From contig CM077116.1 in NCBI GenBank assembly GCA_039619475.1, positions 298,386,464 through 298,450,463 of the forward strand: a stretch of 64,000 bases of DNA, written 5' to 3'. A program made the translations under genes and the position numbers. Under the pieces are notes generated by a model, which was given only the letters and a program-made list of their open reading frames with translations, had not been told where the DNA came from and made no database searches. This stretch comes from Icerya purchasi. Its lineage: Eukaryota > Arthropoda > Insecta > Hemiptera > Monophlebidae. Each line of letters starts with the position of its first letter. The first letter of the stretch is position 1. Shown piece by piece: positions 35,563 to 47,820 of the stretch.

Positions 35563-37660
35563 TGTCAGTTGAATTACAATATAAGAAATTCAAAAAAAAA
35601 TAAAAACGTAACTAAAAAATTAATAATGATTGCTGACGAAAAAGTAGAATAAGCTTAATACCGTTGATTATAATCGATTTTCATTATTAAGATATACTAG
35701 TGCGTAAAAAACTGATTTCATCTATATAAGTTTAATTACGAAAGTAATTATTTGGACGCGTAATATTCGTACAGTTTAAAAAATTTATGTTTGATATGCA
35801 GTTTTAACAACAAAAGAAAAAAGAACTAATTAATGAAAAAGCGGTCGAGAAATACAGTTTAAGATGAAAAAGTAAAGGTTATTCGGGGAAATTATTTAGT
35901 AAAAACAATCTAATAATCAGATTCAGTCGGAAACATCTAAAAAGAAACGACTAGGAGAACCAATATATATTTCTCCTTTGTTTTTCTAGTTTTTGGGCTA
36001 ATGTCTTCGCCGAAGACCCCCCGCTACGAAAAAAAAGGGAGAAAAAAAAAGGGCCCAAAAAAGTAATATTTCTAGACGAATGGAAAAACTTCTAAAAATG
36101 AGAAAATTATGCGAAACATCGTTTACGTTTACATTGAAAGTAATCCATTTTTTCTCGTAACCTTAATATGGAAAGTAACAAGGTTAATTCTGCAGTACTG
36201 CTGCGGTACTTTTTTCACTGGCTGAAACGTCTGTAATTATCCTGTGCAACATCCTAAAACTGTGAGCTACACGCTTACTCGCTTCTAGGCGTTTTCGCGT
36301 TTTCCCTAGTGTGTCGTCAACAGCCAGACGTGAGAAATGCTAAAAGTGGCGTGACTTGAAAGGACGCAACACAAATTTGCTAAGGCAAAACAGAAGGTCA
36401 AATGACTCGCAGACCTTAGACATGTTAGGTGACATTAGGACAAGTCAACAGGCAATTCAGCTCGCAGCCGATCTAGGAGTATTTTACTGGAAAGGAAAAG
36501 GAAAAAAAGGAAAACCAGAGGAGGAATGACGTTAAAAGCGTAGTGAACTACGATGACATAAAGGATAATTAAGAAACACGCTTATAGGGTGTTATTACGT
36601 AATGCCGTGCATTGAGAATCATTACGTATCGTGAAAATGAAATATTTACCGACAGCCTAAAAAGGTACTGTGTGTTTCTTTGAAGGATAGATCGGCTCTG
36701 TGATCGCCTCCGGTTACCCGCGAACGAGATGTTCAATGGGTGCGTCGACGGCGTGTATTTCGTATTTTCCACATCGAAATAGAAATGTTTAAAAGACACA
36801 TGCACATAAAGCGCCGCTCCGCGTTGCAATTGTATACTTCAATCTGTTGAGACTTTAAAATTACAGCTGCGTAAGTGCCACCTTGGCTGGAATGTCATGA
36901 TGAACGTGTTTACATACAGCTCATTGCGTTGATCGTTCTTTTTCTCTTTTCTTTGTTTCATTAGTAAGTCCGTGCGGCGAATTAAGCCGGTTCGTCAGCG
37001 CGTGTAAGCTGTTCAATTATTATTCAAATTTATGTCGCACGTTGCTCAGCTTATTCTGTTGCAAAAACTGGCGAGACGCGTAATGCGCTAGAATAAAAGT
37101 TGCCGGAAAGTGCTCCTGTATCGCTATCTCAGAGTCGCTGCTGCACAAATAAATTAGGTACCATTTTAAAATGATAAACGTATGCCAGCTAAAAGTCCGC
37201 CGTGTCGGTAGCGCGCATACTCCTTGCTTCCTCATTGAGCACCCCGAGAATTGTTTGCATACATGTTAGGTCGTACCAGAAAACAAGTAAGTTATCAGGC
37301 TTAAAGAGCATCAATATGTAATACGGAACATTATCAAATTTGCTTTGCTCCGTACAATGCCGCGGTAGTGTACACATTTTCGCCGCCGATATTACAATTT
37401 TGCGCAATTACATTGCACACGATGAAAATTGCAAAATATTCCAGAGCAGATTCATTAATATATGCATTAATCCATGCCGGAAGTAGTATGAAGACTTTGT
37501 ATCGCAGAGACTCGACGTTTTTATGTTAGGTAAGTTGCAACGGAAGCGAAATGAGAGAAATCAGAAGTTTCGACACAAATTGTAAAAAGGAAAAAATGCT
37601 ACTTATAAAAATTACCTGTAATTTTTGGGAATACACACATACATATATATATATATATAA
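35136..37660. other. Unannotated sequence with microsatellite and palindromes
   Basis: It holds an (AAT)n tract at about 35533-35562 and a 15-bp palindrome at 36003-36017. Several minus-strand frames (36569-37407) have no recognised pattern. A short TA tract at 37639-37660 precedes the next SINE relic. Confidence 0.4.
36003..36017. repeat. Perfect palindrome within a larger inverted repeat
   Basis: GTCTTCG-C-CGAAGAC is a 7-bp stem about a single central base. It lies inside a longer inverted pair, TTTTTGGGC just before it (about 35991-36000) and GCCCAAAAA about 50 bp after it. This could form a nested hairpin. I know no function for it, and chance is possible in sequence this rich in A and T runs. 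Confidence 0.6.
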
Positions 37661-37710
37661 AAATTAAAGTGAGTTCCATACCCTTGACAGGGCGTCGGGA
37701 TTGTGAAGTT
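37661..37710 (-). mobile_element. SINE 3' fragment
   Basis: The minus strand reads CTTCACAATCCCGACGCCC and then GGGTATGGAACTCACTTTAA, matching 47766-47820 on plus closely. A weaker match is the tail of the tRNA-like SINE at 51183-51302. Only the part downstream of the tRNA-like head is present. It directly abuts the TA tract that opens repeat copy C. Confidence 0.6.
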
Positions 37711-37733
37711 AAGGTATATATATATATATATAT

Positions 37734-38186
37734 AAAACTCGGCCACTTTGGCCTCGCAAGAGGCTGTGCCCCTTGACCCCTCCTGCTTTCATTCCTGTCT
37801 CTTTCTCTTCTATACTTTGTATAAAATGATTAAAATTTACAACGTAATTCTTACTGGCATCAACACACACAAAAATTAACATAACCACAAAAATCCTATT
37901 CTAACATTTACCTTCCGTTATATAAAATTAAGACATTTTTTCGTTACATTTTTCGTTACATATTTCATTACATAAAATTGTGACATTTTTTAAATAACAA
38001 TAACAAAAATCCTACAAAATATAACAAACGTTACATAAAATTGGGACATTTAGCGTTACATAAAATTGGGACATTTAGTGTTACATAAAATTGGGACATT
38101 TAGCGTTACATAAAATTGGGACATTTAGCGTTACATAAAATTGGGACATTTTTTCGAAAGGGGGGTAGCTTAAGAATTACGTTGTA

Positions 38187-38192
<6 letters not shown>
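37734..38192 (+). repeat. (TA)n-bounded repeat family, copy C (longest array)
   Basis: A full-length copy running from AAACTCGGCC to GTTGTAATTAAT between TA tracts. The inverted arms TTACAACGTAATTCTTA (37837-37853) and TAAGAATTACGTTGTAA (38171-38187) match perfectly over 17 bp. The interior has TTCGTTACAT units and five 25-bp units of TTACATAAAATTGGGACATT type at about 38031-38150. No open frame spans it. It forms a tandem pair with copy D, sharing the TA tract at 38191-38222. Confidence 0.8.
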
Positions 38193-38222
<30 letters not shown>

Positions 38223-38227
<5 letters not shown>

Positions 38228-38592
38228 CGGCCATTTTGGCCTCGCAAGGGGCTGTGCCCCTTGACCCCTCTTGATTTCATTTCTGTCTCTTTCTCTTCTA
38301 TACTTTGTATAAAATGATCAAAATTTACAACGTAATTCTTACTGGCATCAACACACACAAAAAATAACATTACCACAAAAATCCTATTCTAACATTTAAC
38401 TTCCGTTACATAAAATTGTGACATTTTTTAAATAACAATAACAAAAATCCTACAAAATATTGTTACGTTACATAAAATTGGGACATTTTTCTGGGACATT
38501 TAGCGTTACATAAAATTGGGACATTTTTTTGGACATTTTTTTGGGACATTTTTTCGAATGGGGGGTAGCCTAAGAATTACGTTGTAATTAAT
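38223..38592 (+). repeat. (TA)n-bounded repeat family, copy D
   Basis: Same order of blocks as copy C, with the inverted arms at 38325-38341 and 38571-38587 also perfect. The 25-bp array is shorter and partly collapsed to GGGACATTTTT pieces. Near its 5' end, AAGGGGC-TGT-GCCCCTT forms a perfect 7-bp stem. It is followed by unrelated sequence (ATACACATGCGTG). Confidence 0.8.
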
Positions 38593-38599
38593 ATACACA

Positions 38600-39979
38600 T
38601 GCGTGTGTACATCTAGGGGCGTTGCCAACCAAAGATGATAGAAAGAGGATATGAGTTAAAGGAAAAATAAAATTTATAATTTGTAAAGGCTTAATATTTC
38701 ATTAAACAAGAATGAAATCTTAATTGAAACATAATTTTCGTGTGTTTTTGGCATATTGTTCTACTACTTTATTATAAAAGTCTTCCAAATTGTCCATGAT
38801 TATGCGTCTATGAATACTCATCACGGCCAATTGATTAAAAATTTTCGAGGCTCCAGGGGGTGTGGGTAACTGCCCTCCCCTGCCTCTTGAATACGCCCAT
38901 GCGAACATCTACATATTAATAAGGGGAGAAAATCCGTAAATATTTGAGTAGCAAAAAACCGTACCTCGGAAACTACTAGATCTGAAGCTGAAAATTCGCA
39001 CGTAGCATAACCACACCCAGAGTTAAAAAATTCTAAATTTTATCACTTTTTAAAAAACTAATAATCACGCGAAACCATTTACAATAGATAATTGAAATGT
39101 CATACGAGCACTTACATCGGAAAAATATCGAATGAGAAAGATTTTTTGAAAATTCTGAAAAGAGGTTAGAAACTGCTTTCCAATAAGTACGTAATGTTTT
39201 CGTAAAAATTTTGGTTTATAGTATATCATATTATATAACTTTGCATGAAAATTATGAATATCGTGTACAGGTAAAGTCTGAAAATGTTTTTTCTAAATTT
39301 TAAGCCTGAAGAAGGTTTGTATCCCCTGTTTTTAGCAAACCTTAATATCAGCTGGTAAGAATGGTGCTCAAAAAATATACGAGTATTATTGCATCCTGTT
39401 TCGCACTGATATTATAATTAGTTGAGAAACCGAATAGATTAAAATTCAAATAACTAGCGAGGTAAAGAGAAACAACGATATTGCTGTCAACCAGTACTAG
39501 CGACATTGGGAGAGAGAGATGATTCATCACGTCAAAAAGGCAGTCGAACAATGTCGGTTTCAATGATCAGTTGTTGCAAAAAAGAAGAAGATATTTTGCG
39601 TTCATTGAAAAGTATGTAAAATTCTTATTTCCAGATGAAAAAAATGCCCGTTTTTTTTTGACTTACATGGCAATCATTAATACGGCTAGCTAATTAAATA
39701 ACAGTCTCCGCGCACAGTCTGAGAATACGAGTGACTTTCTGATTAATATTTATTAATCAGTTACGTTTCTGTAATACTATTGGCAGCCCCATATGAGAAA
39801 AGCGAAGGCAAATAGTGACTACATTTTTATCTAATATTCAAGGCGTGTGTAAGTAAATATTTTTAATTTTGTACGCTACTTTTTAAATTTTGTACTTCCG
39901 ACTTTCGATTAATATCGTTTTATTTTCGATATAATATTTTCAATTTTCTATTTACATTTAATTACGTTAACGAAGCTTC
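38600..39979. other. Unannotated AT-rich sequence
   Basis: I see no gene or element pattern on either strand. The frames at 38720-38908 and 39348-39563 on minus are short and not recognised. Confidence 0.45.
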
Positions 39980-41720
39980 TGTTCCTCCTTCGGACGCTCT
40001 ACTCCTTTTCCTCAGGTTTGGAGAATGGCCAAGGTTTTCAAGTTCTCTCTTTCCCACCATCCTTTTTCCTGTAATCTCTCTGATGATGATTTAATCGCTT
40101 TTATGGACTCCATTGCTCCTTGTTACCTAACTATAACTAATCACATCGCATTCCGTCCTCTTCTACTTCCTCACGTTTTCTGGTCACTCCTTTTACCTTT
40201 ACAGAATTAGAAACATCCTTTCGAAATTCTTCAGATTCTGTTCCCGGAGTAAATGGTATTTCCTTTTCTATTCTCAAAAATCTTTCTGATTTTTCTCTTC
40301 GGTTCTTCTTAAACTTGTTTAACTCCTTTCTTCATTTTGGTCATATTCCTTTATCTTGGAATATCTTCATCGTTATTCCTATCCCTAAATCTAACTTTTC
40401 CTCATTTCGTCCGATTTCTTTTACTTCTTATGTCAGCAAGCTTTTCGAAAACTTAATCAACAGACGTCTTGTTTTGGTGGCTACAACAAATATGTTTGGT
40501 CTCCGTCCTGGGCGCGGCCCTCGTGACTGTATTAGTACACACCTAGCAGACGTTTACCAGTACTTCATTAACAAGACATTTCTTATTGCTTCCTTTCTTA
40601 ATATCTCAGCAGCCTTTGACAATGTACATTTCCCTACTCTTTTTAATTTGATGCTTTCCTTTGACATTTCGGCTCATTTTTCTTCCCTTGTTATTAATCT
40701 TTTTCTCTGCCGAGCGGTCACTCTTTCCTCTCATTTTTTCACTAGATTAATCTTTCGTGGATTGCCAAAGGGTTCGTGCCTTAGCCCAACTTTGTTCAAT
40801 ATCTATTTTATCAAAATTGCTTCTTTGTCTCTGAGTTCCTCTTTTATTCTTTGCAGTTGACATCATTATTTATTTGTCTCATCGCAACATCTTGTGAGCT
40901 AACTCCCAAATTATCTCATTGTAAAAAGATTTATCCACCATCCATCTTTTCATCCCCTCTACTAAGTCTTCTACTGTCGTCTTTATACTGCGCCCTTTTA
41001 TTCCTTCCTTCATCGATCTTATCTTACATAATGGTCCAACTCTCTTACTTCCTGCTTTCGTTATTTGGATTTTTTTCTGGATAGTCGCTTTCCTTTCATG
41101 ACTATATCAACCGTCCACCACATGTGCCCTCCTTTGAAAGGCTAAACCTCATTAAATTCCTCTCTTCTCACACTGATTGGAGGGGGGGGGGGGATTCTGT
41201 GATCCTGCTTATGTTTTACAAATTTTTTATTCGCTCTGTTCCTGATTAATTCCCTCTAGATCCCTTTTGTCTAAGCTTGATCGGGTCCAAAATACATGTC
41301 TTCGCCTCTGCCTTGGAACCCGAAAATCTACTCCTATCCCAACTATGTACGCTGAATCTCACATTCCTCCTCTTTTTCTTCGATGTTCCTATTTAGGTTA
41401 TCGTCTCCTCATCAAACGGTTGCCAATTTCCTCTTGCTCTCTTATTCCTTCTTATTCCTTTATCTTTACGTCTTCTATTCTATCTCTTATCGTTGGCCGT
41501 CCTGTTCAGTTTTTTCCGAATATCTACAATCACGATAAACTCTCATATTTCTCCTATTCTTCATCATGTTGTTAGATCAGAATTTCTACAAAATTTAGGC
41601 TCTTCTTTCCGCAACCATTTTTCGATCTTCGCTGATCCTGTCCTGTCTCTCACAATATCCGTATCCTGTTAAATGCCCAAAACGTGCTGCAAGCTATCGC
41701 ATCGCCTCTTCCTTTTTATT
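39980..41720 (+). pseudogene. I-type LINE reverse transcriptase remnant
   Basis: The plus strand encodes PGVNGISFSILKNLSDF, WNIFIVIPIPKSN and FRPISFTSYVSKLFENLI. Then come FGLRPGRGPRDC, FLNISAAFDNVHFPTL and RGLPKGSCLSPTLFNIYF (about 40756-40809). These are reverse transcriptase blocks in order: the PG-DG-like block, the YRPI-LTS block, FGFR-GR, F-DIS-AFD and RGLPQGS-LSP. The next expected catalytic block (YADD) is not intact after 40860. Further on, LDRVQNTCLRLCLGTRKSTP and ESHIPPLFLR (41270-41390) fit the end of the same protein type. Several frameshifts are present and a G-run (41178-41191) interrupts it. It probably belongs with the RNase H remnant at 11890-12460. Confidence 0.75.
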
Positions 41721-42041
41721 CAATCGACTACGTCATTCTTCTTATTTGCTCCTTGATTCATGATCTCTTCCCATCTTAATCCAAACTGATCTCTTTTTAA
41801 TTCATGGTCATGCCAGTATTGAGAGAATTGAGTTAACTTACACTCATTCGCTGGGTTATTTTCCTCTTCTGGTAGGTTTCTTTCAATTTTCTCAGCTCCC
41901 AATATTACACTTCTGTCTGCAACTGCTCATCCAAACTATGGTCTAACTCCTACGTCTTCTCTTCTCCAACCCGGATTCGTTTTTCTTGTCTATTCAACTT
42001 TCCCTTAAATTTTGTTTTGATTATTATATTACTAACATAGT

Positions 42042-42166
42042 CAAATCCAAAAAATTGTATAAAATATAACAAACGTTACATAAAATTCGGGCATTTTTCG
42101 TTATATAAAATTGGAACATTTTTTGGGACACTAATGGGGGGGTAGCCTAAGAATTACGTTGTAATA
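42042..42166 (+). repeat. (TA)n-bounded repeat family, copy E (3' part only)
   Basis: This has the AAAATATAACAAACGTTACAT block, two 25-bp-type units and the 3' end GGGGTAGCCTAAGAATTACG followed by TTGTAAT and TA. The first half, including the left inverted arm, is absent. It lies about 0.3 kb after the I-type LINE, perhaps within its 3' remains. Confidence 0.7.
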
Positions 42167-42534
42167 TATATAACCGGAAGAAAAAAACAGAGTAAACTGC
42201 AGTGACGACCCGCGGTTGATCACGGAAGACGATCTTCGGTTAATGGGCACATCACAACAATCTAATAGAGTATGTAGAGGTTGAAAATAGAAGTGTTGCG
42301 AAGTGCAGTAGTACGAGAACAATACTAACTAAAAACACAGATGAAATAAGAAAGAAGGATAAGTGTTCAGACATTAAATGCTAGCTGTTAGAAGTCGTTC
42401 AATATCGCAATAATACTTTAACATAATAATAGACCGGCATTTACAATGAAGCTAGCATATGGTTAAGAAAACAAATCCGGTGATGTATCATCATCCTCAT
42501 CAAGTACATTGTTCTACGTAAGGACATGGTGGCA

Positions 42535-42948
42535 TCATATTGCTTTTACCGTTTCTTTCCATTTATTTCGATCCATTGCTACGTGGAATGCTTCTGACAA
42601 CTTGTACCCAGTTAATGTATTTACTTGATCAGCCCGCATCGTAATGGGCATCTTCTTCCTTGCACCTTACCCTGCATAATGTTTCTTTCCAAGGAATTTA
42701 TGTTCCTGGCTATGTTGCCGAAGTATGTGATCGTATTTCGATTTATTTCCTGCAGAAACCTGGCTTTCTATCTTTAGCTGCTCTAGAATTGAGTTGTTGG
42801 TTCGGCGTGCCATCTAATTCGCAGCATTTTCCTGTATACTCCCATCTCGAAGGCATTTATCCGAATTGAATCTCTTTTTTTAATGGTCCCAGAGATTCTG
42901 GTGCTCTCAATGGGGAAGATCAATGCGTTCACTATTTTAACTCGGTGT
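42535..42948 (-). pseudogene. RTE-type LINE, C-terminal end of the polyprotein
   Basis: The minus strand reads RVKIVNALIFPIESTRISG, then RINAFEMGVYRKMLRIRWH, the usual block just after the reverse transcriptase (AFEMW-YRRMLRI-W). A frameshifted stretch EINRNTITYFGNIARN and a QGRRCPLRCG piece follow. The end SEAFHVAMDRNKWKETVKAI stops with TGA at 42535-42537. The last 50 codons and the first bases after the stop align with the fragment at 4502-4690. Multiple frames and stops show it is dead. The catalytic part of the reverse transcriptase is missing. Confidence 0.7.
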
Positions 42949-42949
42949 T

Positions 42950-44344
42950 GCTCGTTATACTTCTATCCTTCCATATATATGTTTTAGTTTCATTTTTGCA
43001 GGTCCGCCATTGTAATTCGTCTGCGGATACGCAATAAAAATGTTAAAAAAGGTACATTGAACATTATGATGCTCAGAATATCGAGAATAACATACACGAT
43101 AGCAAAAGAGAAACATACGTATAAAAAAGGTCGTCGAAAAATGATTAAAATTAATAACGAAGATGGCTGCAAATAGCGTACGGTTGAAATGCTAAAGAAA
43201 TAAAATGTTTTTTTGAAGTGCAGTGTATATATAATTAGAAAATACATGAAAACAGAGCGGGCAAGAAAGCGGCGAATGTGAAAGTAATGAAACAAAGTCG
43301 TCTATAAAAACTGAACTATAATAATGCTGAGATAAATGCATATAGCAGAGATGAAATCAACTAATGAAACCGAAGTTAATTGGCTGCAGCAAATAAAAGA
43401 AACGTAAACGAAATATTACGGTCAGGATAAAGTATTTAAAAAAGTGAGAGGAAGCCGGAAAGAGACATACAAGTATTTAGTTTACCGGACTAAAATTATA
43501 AAATTGTAAATGGTATATTTATTGCTTGACGAAAATAATATTAAATATTGTATATGTATACAACATGTATGTGCGTGTACTTATGTAAAAGAATTGTATA
43601 TATGCATTATATAAATAAAATGTTGTAAATTATATTAAATGTATTATTAAAAAAAAAAAATTGTATATCGTATTTTGTTGAGAGCTGTTTCAGTGTGGGG
43701 CCATTATTTTATTATCATTGTCGGGTAATTTTAACAACTATTCAAGTATGTCTTCCGCGCCAACCACTTCTTGTCAGCTTTTAAGTTTCCCATAGATATT
43801 TCCGATTCATTTACGTTAACCGTTACGTTGCTACTTATTTCTGCGCTTATGATTCGATCAGTCTTCATGTTGCAAATTTTATACGGTTTCAATGTTCCCA
43901 TCCTGTAACATTTGTCGACATTGCGTCACAATCATTGCTTAGCACAGCATCTTTTTCCAGTTTCGATGAATAGCTTTATTTAACTTTTTTACCACCTCAT
44001 TAAACGAGTCGTTCTCCTTCTTTTTTGTAACCTTCCAATTTTGCCGCCTTCTTTTCCTCACAACTATGTTTGTAACACTCGGATACTACGTAGTCTGAAC
44101 GCTTATTTTTCCGTCTCATTATTTTTAATACGATGTCAGCCACCCTCATACTCAGTATGGCGGAGTGTTTACGGTATTTCAATTCTATTCCTTCCCTGTT
44201 GTTCGCTATACAATATATCGTATTTTAGTCCCGATGCTGGGTGCCACGTCCGCCAACGCTAGAACCTCGATCACAATTTTCTCTCATATCCTTTTCTGAT
44301 CGATACCTTTTTCTTCTTTCTCCTTCATACCTTATTACATTTAT

Positions 44345-44396
<52 letters not shown>

Positions 44397-44854
44397 CGGT
44401 TCTCACTACTTATGCTAACAGTAGCCGGTAAAATTTCAAAAAAAATAAATAATAAATACATAAATAAATATTGCAGAAGAGATATTTATCGATTAGTATG
44501 TAGCGAACAGATTATTATTAAAAGTTTTTGAATTATGGGTCATATTTTAAATTTTTCGCCATCATTTTTGCCTAAACAACTTTTTAATACACGTTTATTT
44601 ACATCGCGATGGCAAATAGCAAATTGGAAACGGATATTTACCATATAAATATTTATACGGCGATTTTTACAATTTAGCCATCAGTTAAAGTGTACCGATT
44701 TCGAGCTCTCGGCGAAGAGAAAATGATTTTCGTGAAACGATTAAAGCGATCAAGAACACGGAATTCGCTGATATTTTCATTTTTTGCTTATTATCTAATC
44801 TAATATCTTTAAACGAGCAATTCTTGTATATATGTATATATATATATATATATA
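42950..44854. other. Unannotated sequence
   Basis: I see no recognisable gene. A (TA)n tract lies at 44353-44395. Short minus-strand frames at 42990-43295 and 44000-44182 have no family pattern. Confidence 0.4.
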
Positions 44855-46003
44855 TTTTTGCTATCTCAAAAACGGCTCTAACGATTTGGATGAAATTTTC
44901 ACACTAGGTGTATTTTGGGTCAAGAAATTGATCTGGCAAGTTCAAATCCATGGAAAAATTCGATTTCGCGAGTTTTTTATGATTTTTAATATTTTTAGTA
45001 TGATACAAATCAGGGTTGGTGGCGCGATCTATCGGCTTATGCTACGATAGTGTCTTTTAGTACGGGTCGGTGGCGCGATCTATCGGCTTATGCTACGATA
45101 GTGTCTTTTAGTATGGGTCGGTGGCGTCAATACTGGTAGTACAAAGCAATAAAAAATATGGTAGGCAAAACATGCGAGCGGGTAATTCCAGATACCTGGA
45201 AACGGCAAGGAACGAATAGACAAAAAAAAGGCATCGGTCTTGGCTTTCAGCCGATCAGCGGGCGGTCACATAATGGCGGTTCGAAAATCATGCGCTACAC
45301 ATGCAATAAAAATATATAGGAGTATATAACAAAAAACAGAAACATCCTAACAAACAGTCCATTTCTTTTTTTTTTTTTCTGTGTTAATTTTATATTTAAA
45401 TAAGAAAAAAAAAACGCTTTTTAATAGCTACTAAACAAAAAAAGAAAATCGGTTAATAAACAAACGAGGACTTTACCTCTTTATATGTATATATTAAATG
45501 TTTTGCGTATTTATACTCGTATATTTGTTTGTGAATGTGAATTACTGAGAATATGTTGTGCACATTTTAGAAACCCCCTTATGTGCAGTGTACCCTTATT
45601 ATATTTTGCAATGATTTAGTCGGAAATTTTTTCAAATTGGTTGTAAAACAGCTGATAACAGGTAAAATTACAAGATGCTTTTTATTTGTTTTTATAACGA
45701 ATAAACCGATAGATAAAGCTGACGACGATCCTACAGGCCTAAAATTTAATTTTTCTAATAAAAAAGGTATAAAAATATATTCATAGTAGTCATTGAAAAC
45801 ATTTTCCAACCATTCGCAAAGTGAATTGGAAGGACCTCTACATTATTGTTGCGTTCAGTATTGAAAAGCGAACTATGGAAAGAGGCTTTAAATTCATAAA
45901 TTAGTTTTATAAATATTTTATGTTTTGTGAATATGTATAAGATTAAAATAAAGTTTAAAAGTTACAAAAAAAAATTCCGAGCAAAGCTCGGTCGCCCAGG
46001 TAC
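44855..46003 (+). mobile_element. Non-autonomous Helitron-like element, plus strand
   Basis: The 5' end follows a TA tract and reads TTTTTGCTATCTCAAAAACG and then ACGATTTGGATGAAATTTTC, a block that matches the 5' end of the Helitron at 53209-55458 in reverse. The 3' end has the hairpin CCGAGC-AAA-GCTCGG at 45977-45991, followed by TCGCCCAGGTACT. Helitrons carry a 3' hairpin about 10 nt before a CTRR end. Here the expected CTAG-like end is altered, so the final base is uncertain. There is no replication or helicase gene inside, and the short frames are not recognised. It contains a 51-bp tandem duplication. Confidence 0.6.
45013..45126. repeat. 51-bp tandem duplication
   Basis: Two units starting GGTGGCGCGATCTATCGGC at 45018 and 45069 are nearly identical through to CTTTTAGTA, and a third stub (GGTGGCG) starts at 45120. 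It lies near the 5' end of the Helitron-like element. The near-identity of the units suggests a recent duplication. Confidence 0.9.
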
Positions 46004-47765
46004 TATGGTTAATTTCTTAAGCGGAGTGCGTATACATAGAACTTCAATTGTGCGCAGTACGTTATCATGGGTCTTAATACTGAACGCACGCTGTTAATAT
46101 TGCGAAATTTAAAATGGATTTCTTTCTAACACTTACGAAGTCACTGCCAAAAAGACTGTTTGTCTCGTCCTTTTTTGCAAAGGTCCTCGAACCGACTAAA
46201 ATGCTCGTGCACTATTACAATTTCTTTGCTAAAGTTGGCGTTTTCTTAGGATTCCGTACACATATAATATGTATACGAAGGAATCCTAACAAGATATCAT
46301 GGTTCAGAAACGACGGATATATTCAATTAAAATATGCAATAACCGACGAACGGTTTCACTTGTAGACTTCAAAACTGCATCATAAATTACACTTAAAATT
46401 CTCTGTGAAACCATATCTATAACTTGTAAGATTTACCTTGGGCGGCAAAAACCGTCAAGGATATATAATACGGTATTTAAAACAGTCTCGAAACATAAAA
46501 AAATTCATAACTTATCACCGGATAACCCCTTAAAAATGAAAATCAGAATATAAAATAAAATGCAGAAGCCCTTTCATAAAATCAAAAAATTCCAATTAAA
46601 TCAATTTTGTCATTTGGGACAAAAACAGTAAAAAAAAAAAATGAAGTTCACGTAAGTAATAGCCTGAGTAGTAACGTTAGAGAAAGCAAAGCGTATTTCA
46701 AATGTATGTACGAAGGACCGCTTCAAAGGAAAAATATAACGATATAGCCAAGCTTACAACTTTACAAGTTTATACTGCGACCTTTGGGGCGCCGAAAGCT
46801 CAGAAATTTTGAAAGAAATCATATCGTCGTTGGGAAGATCGCTATTTGACAGAAACGAAACCATAAGTAATTTCCTTAACGAAACTTTCGAAGATAGCGA
46901 TAATTTCAAAAAGCCGCCAAAAATTACGTGCCTCTCCCTCTCTGCAGCGGGAAAAATCAAATTTCTTTTTTTCGAATTTAGTATTATGTAAATGTAAATT
47001 ATAGTGTTATCGTTAACTAAACATACGGGGGAAAATCCTCGGCGCATGAAATATCATGCTTGACTGAACTTGTTTTAATTTTCCAGCCGGCAAAGTAACG
47101 TCTTGATGTAAGAAAGAAAAAAAGAAAGAAAAGTTACCCGGAATTGCTAGCCTATAATTTCCAATTTACTTCTTTTTTAGACTGGTGCATGTAATCTCGT
47201 TTGAAAGGGATACGAATAGATTACGATTAAGCGTAAAAAGGATTTTTTTTTGAGGCAAAATAAGTTTTCCGGCCGAAAGTATTAAAATATTTTTTCGGTC
47301 TTCATTTTGAAACAGGAAGCCGAAAACGGGCGCTTTTGTAAAATAACGAAAGAGACGATTAAAAAGTAAACGGATCAGAGACTAAATGAAAAGATTTATG
47401 ATAAGCATCTAGTAGGTAGAAATTAAACGAGACCATTTTCAATCGTGAATTCTATTTCGCAGGAGGGGGGGAGGTATTACAACTATCTCCCGGAGTGTAT
47501 AATACAGCTCTAAGAGGCGTAAACTAAGCGCGATCAGGTAAGACGAGAAACTTTCCTGGCGTTACACGTGCTTGACTACTAAATCAGAGGACACGGGTTC
47601 GGCATTTATCTCGTTCCGGATCCGAAACACTCTCAGGAATATATCTATTCCGAAACCGAATATATACCAGAGAAATCTGAAGAAGTAAAGGCGAATCCCA
47701 AGTAAAAAGGAACTAGCCCTAATATTCTAATCAGATCCATTAGGCTTAGTACATTACGAAAAGTT
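46004..47765. other. Unannotated sequence
   Basis: No gene or element is recognised. The frames at 46114-46365 (plus) and 46754-47047 (minus) have no family pattern. Confidence 0.4.
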
Positions 47766-47820
47766 CAATTTCACAATCCCCGACGCCCTACAAAGGGTAC
47801 GGGGCTCACTTTACTTTACA
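47766..47820 (+). mobile_element. SINE 3' fragment
   Basis: The plus strand reads TTTCACAATCCCCGACGCCC, then GGGTACGGGGCTCACTTTAC. It is the best match to the minus-strand fragment at 37661-37710 and resembles the region just after the tRNA-like head at 51183-51302. The head itself is not here. Confidence 0.55.

Noticed and set aside
37837..38187. CRISPR array from the regular 25-bp units
   Set aside because: The units are directly adjacent with no spacers, in a clearly eukaryotic setting. It is a tandem repeat inside a mobile element.
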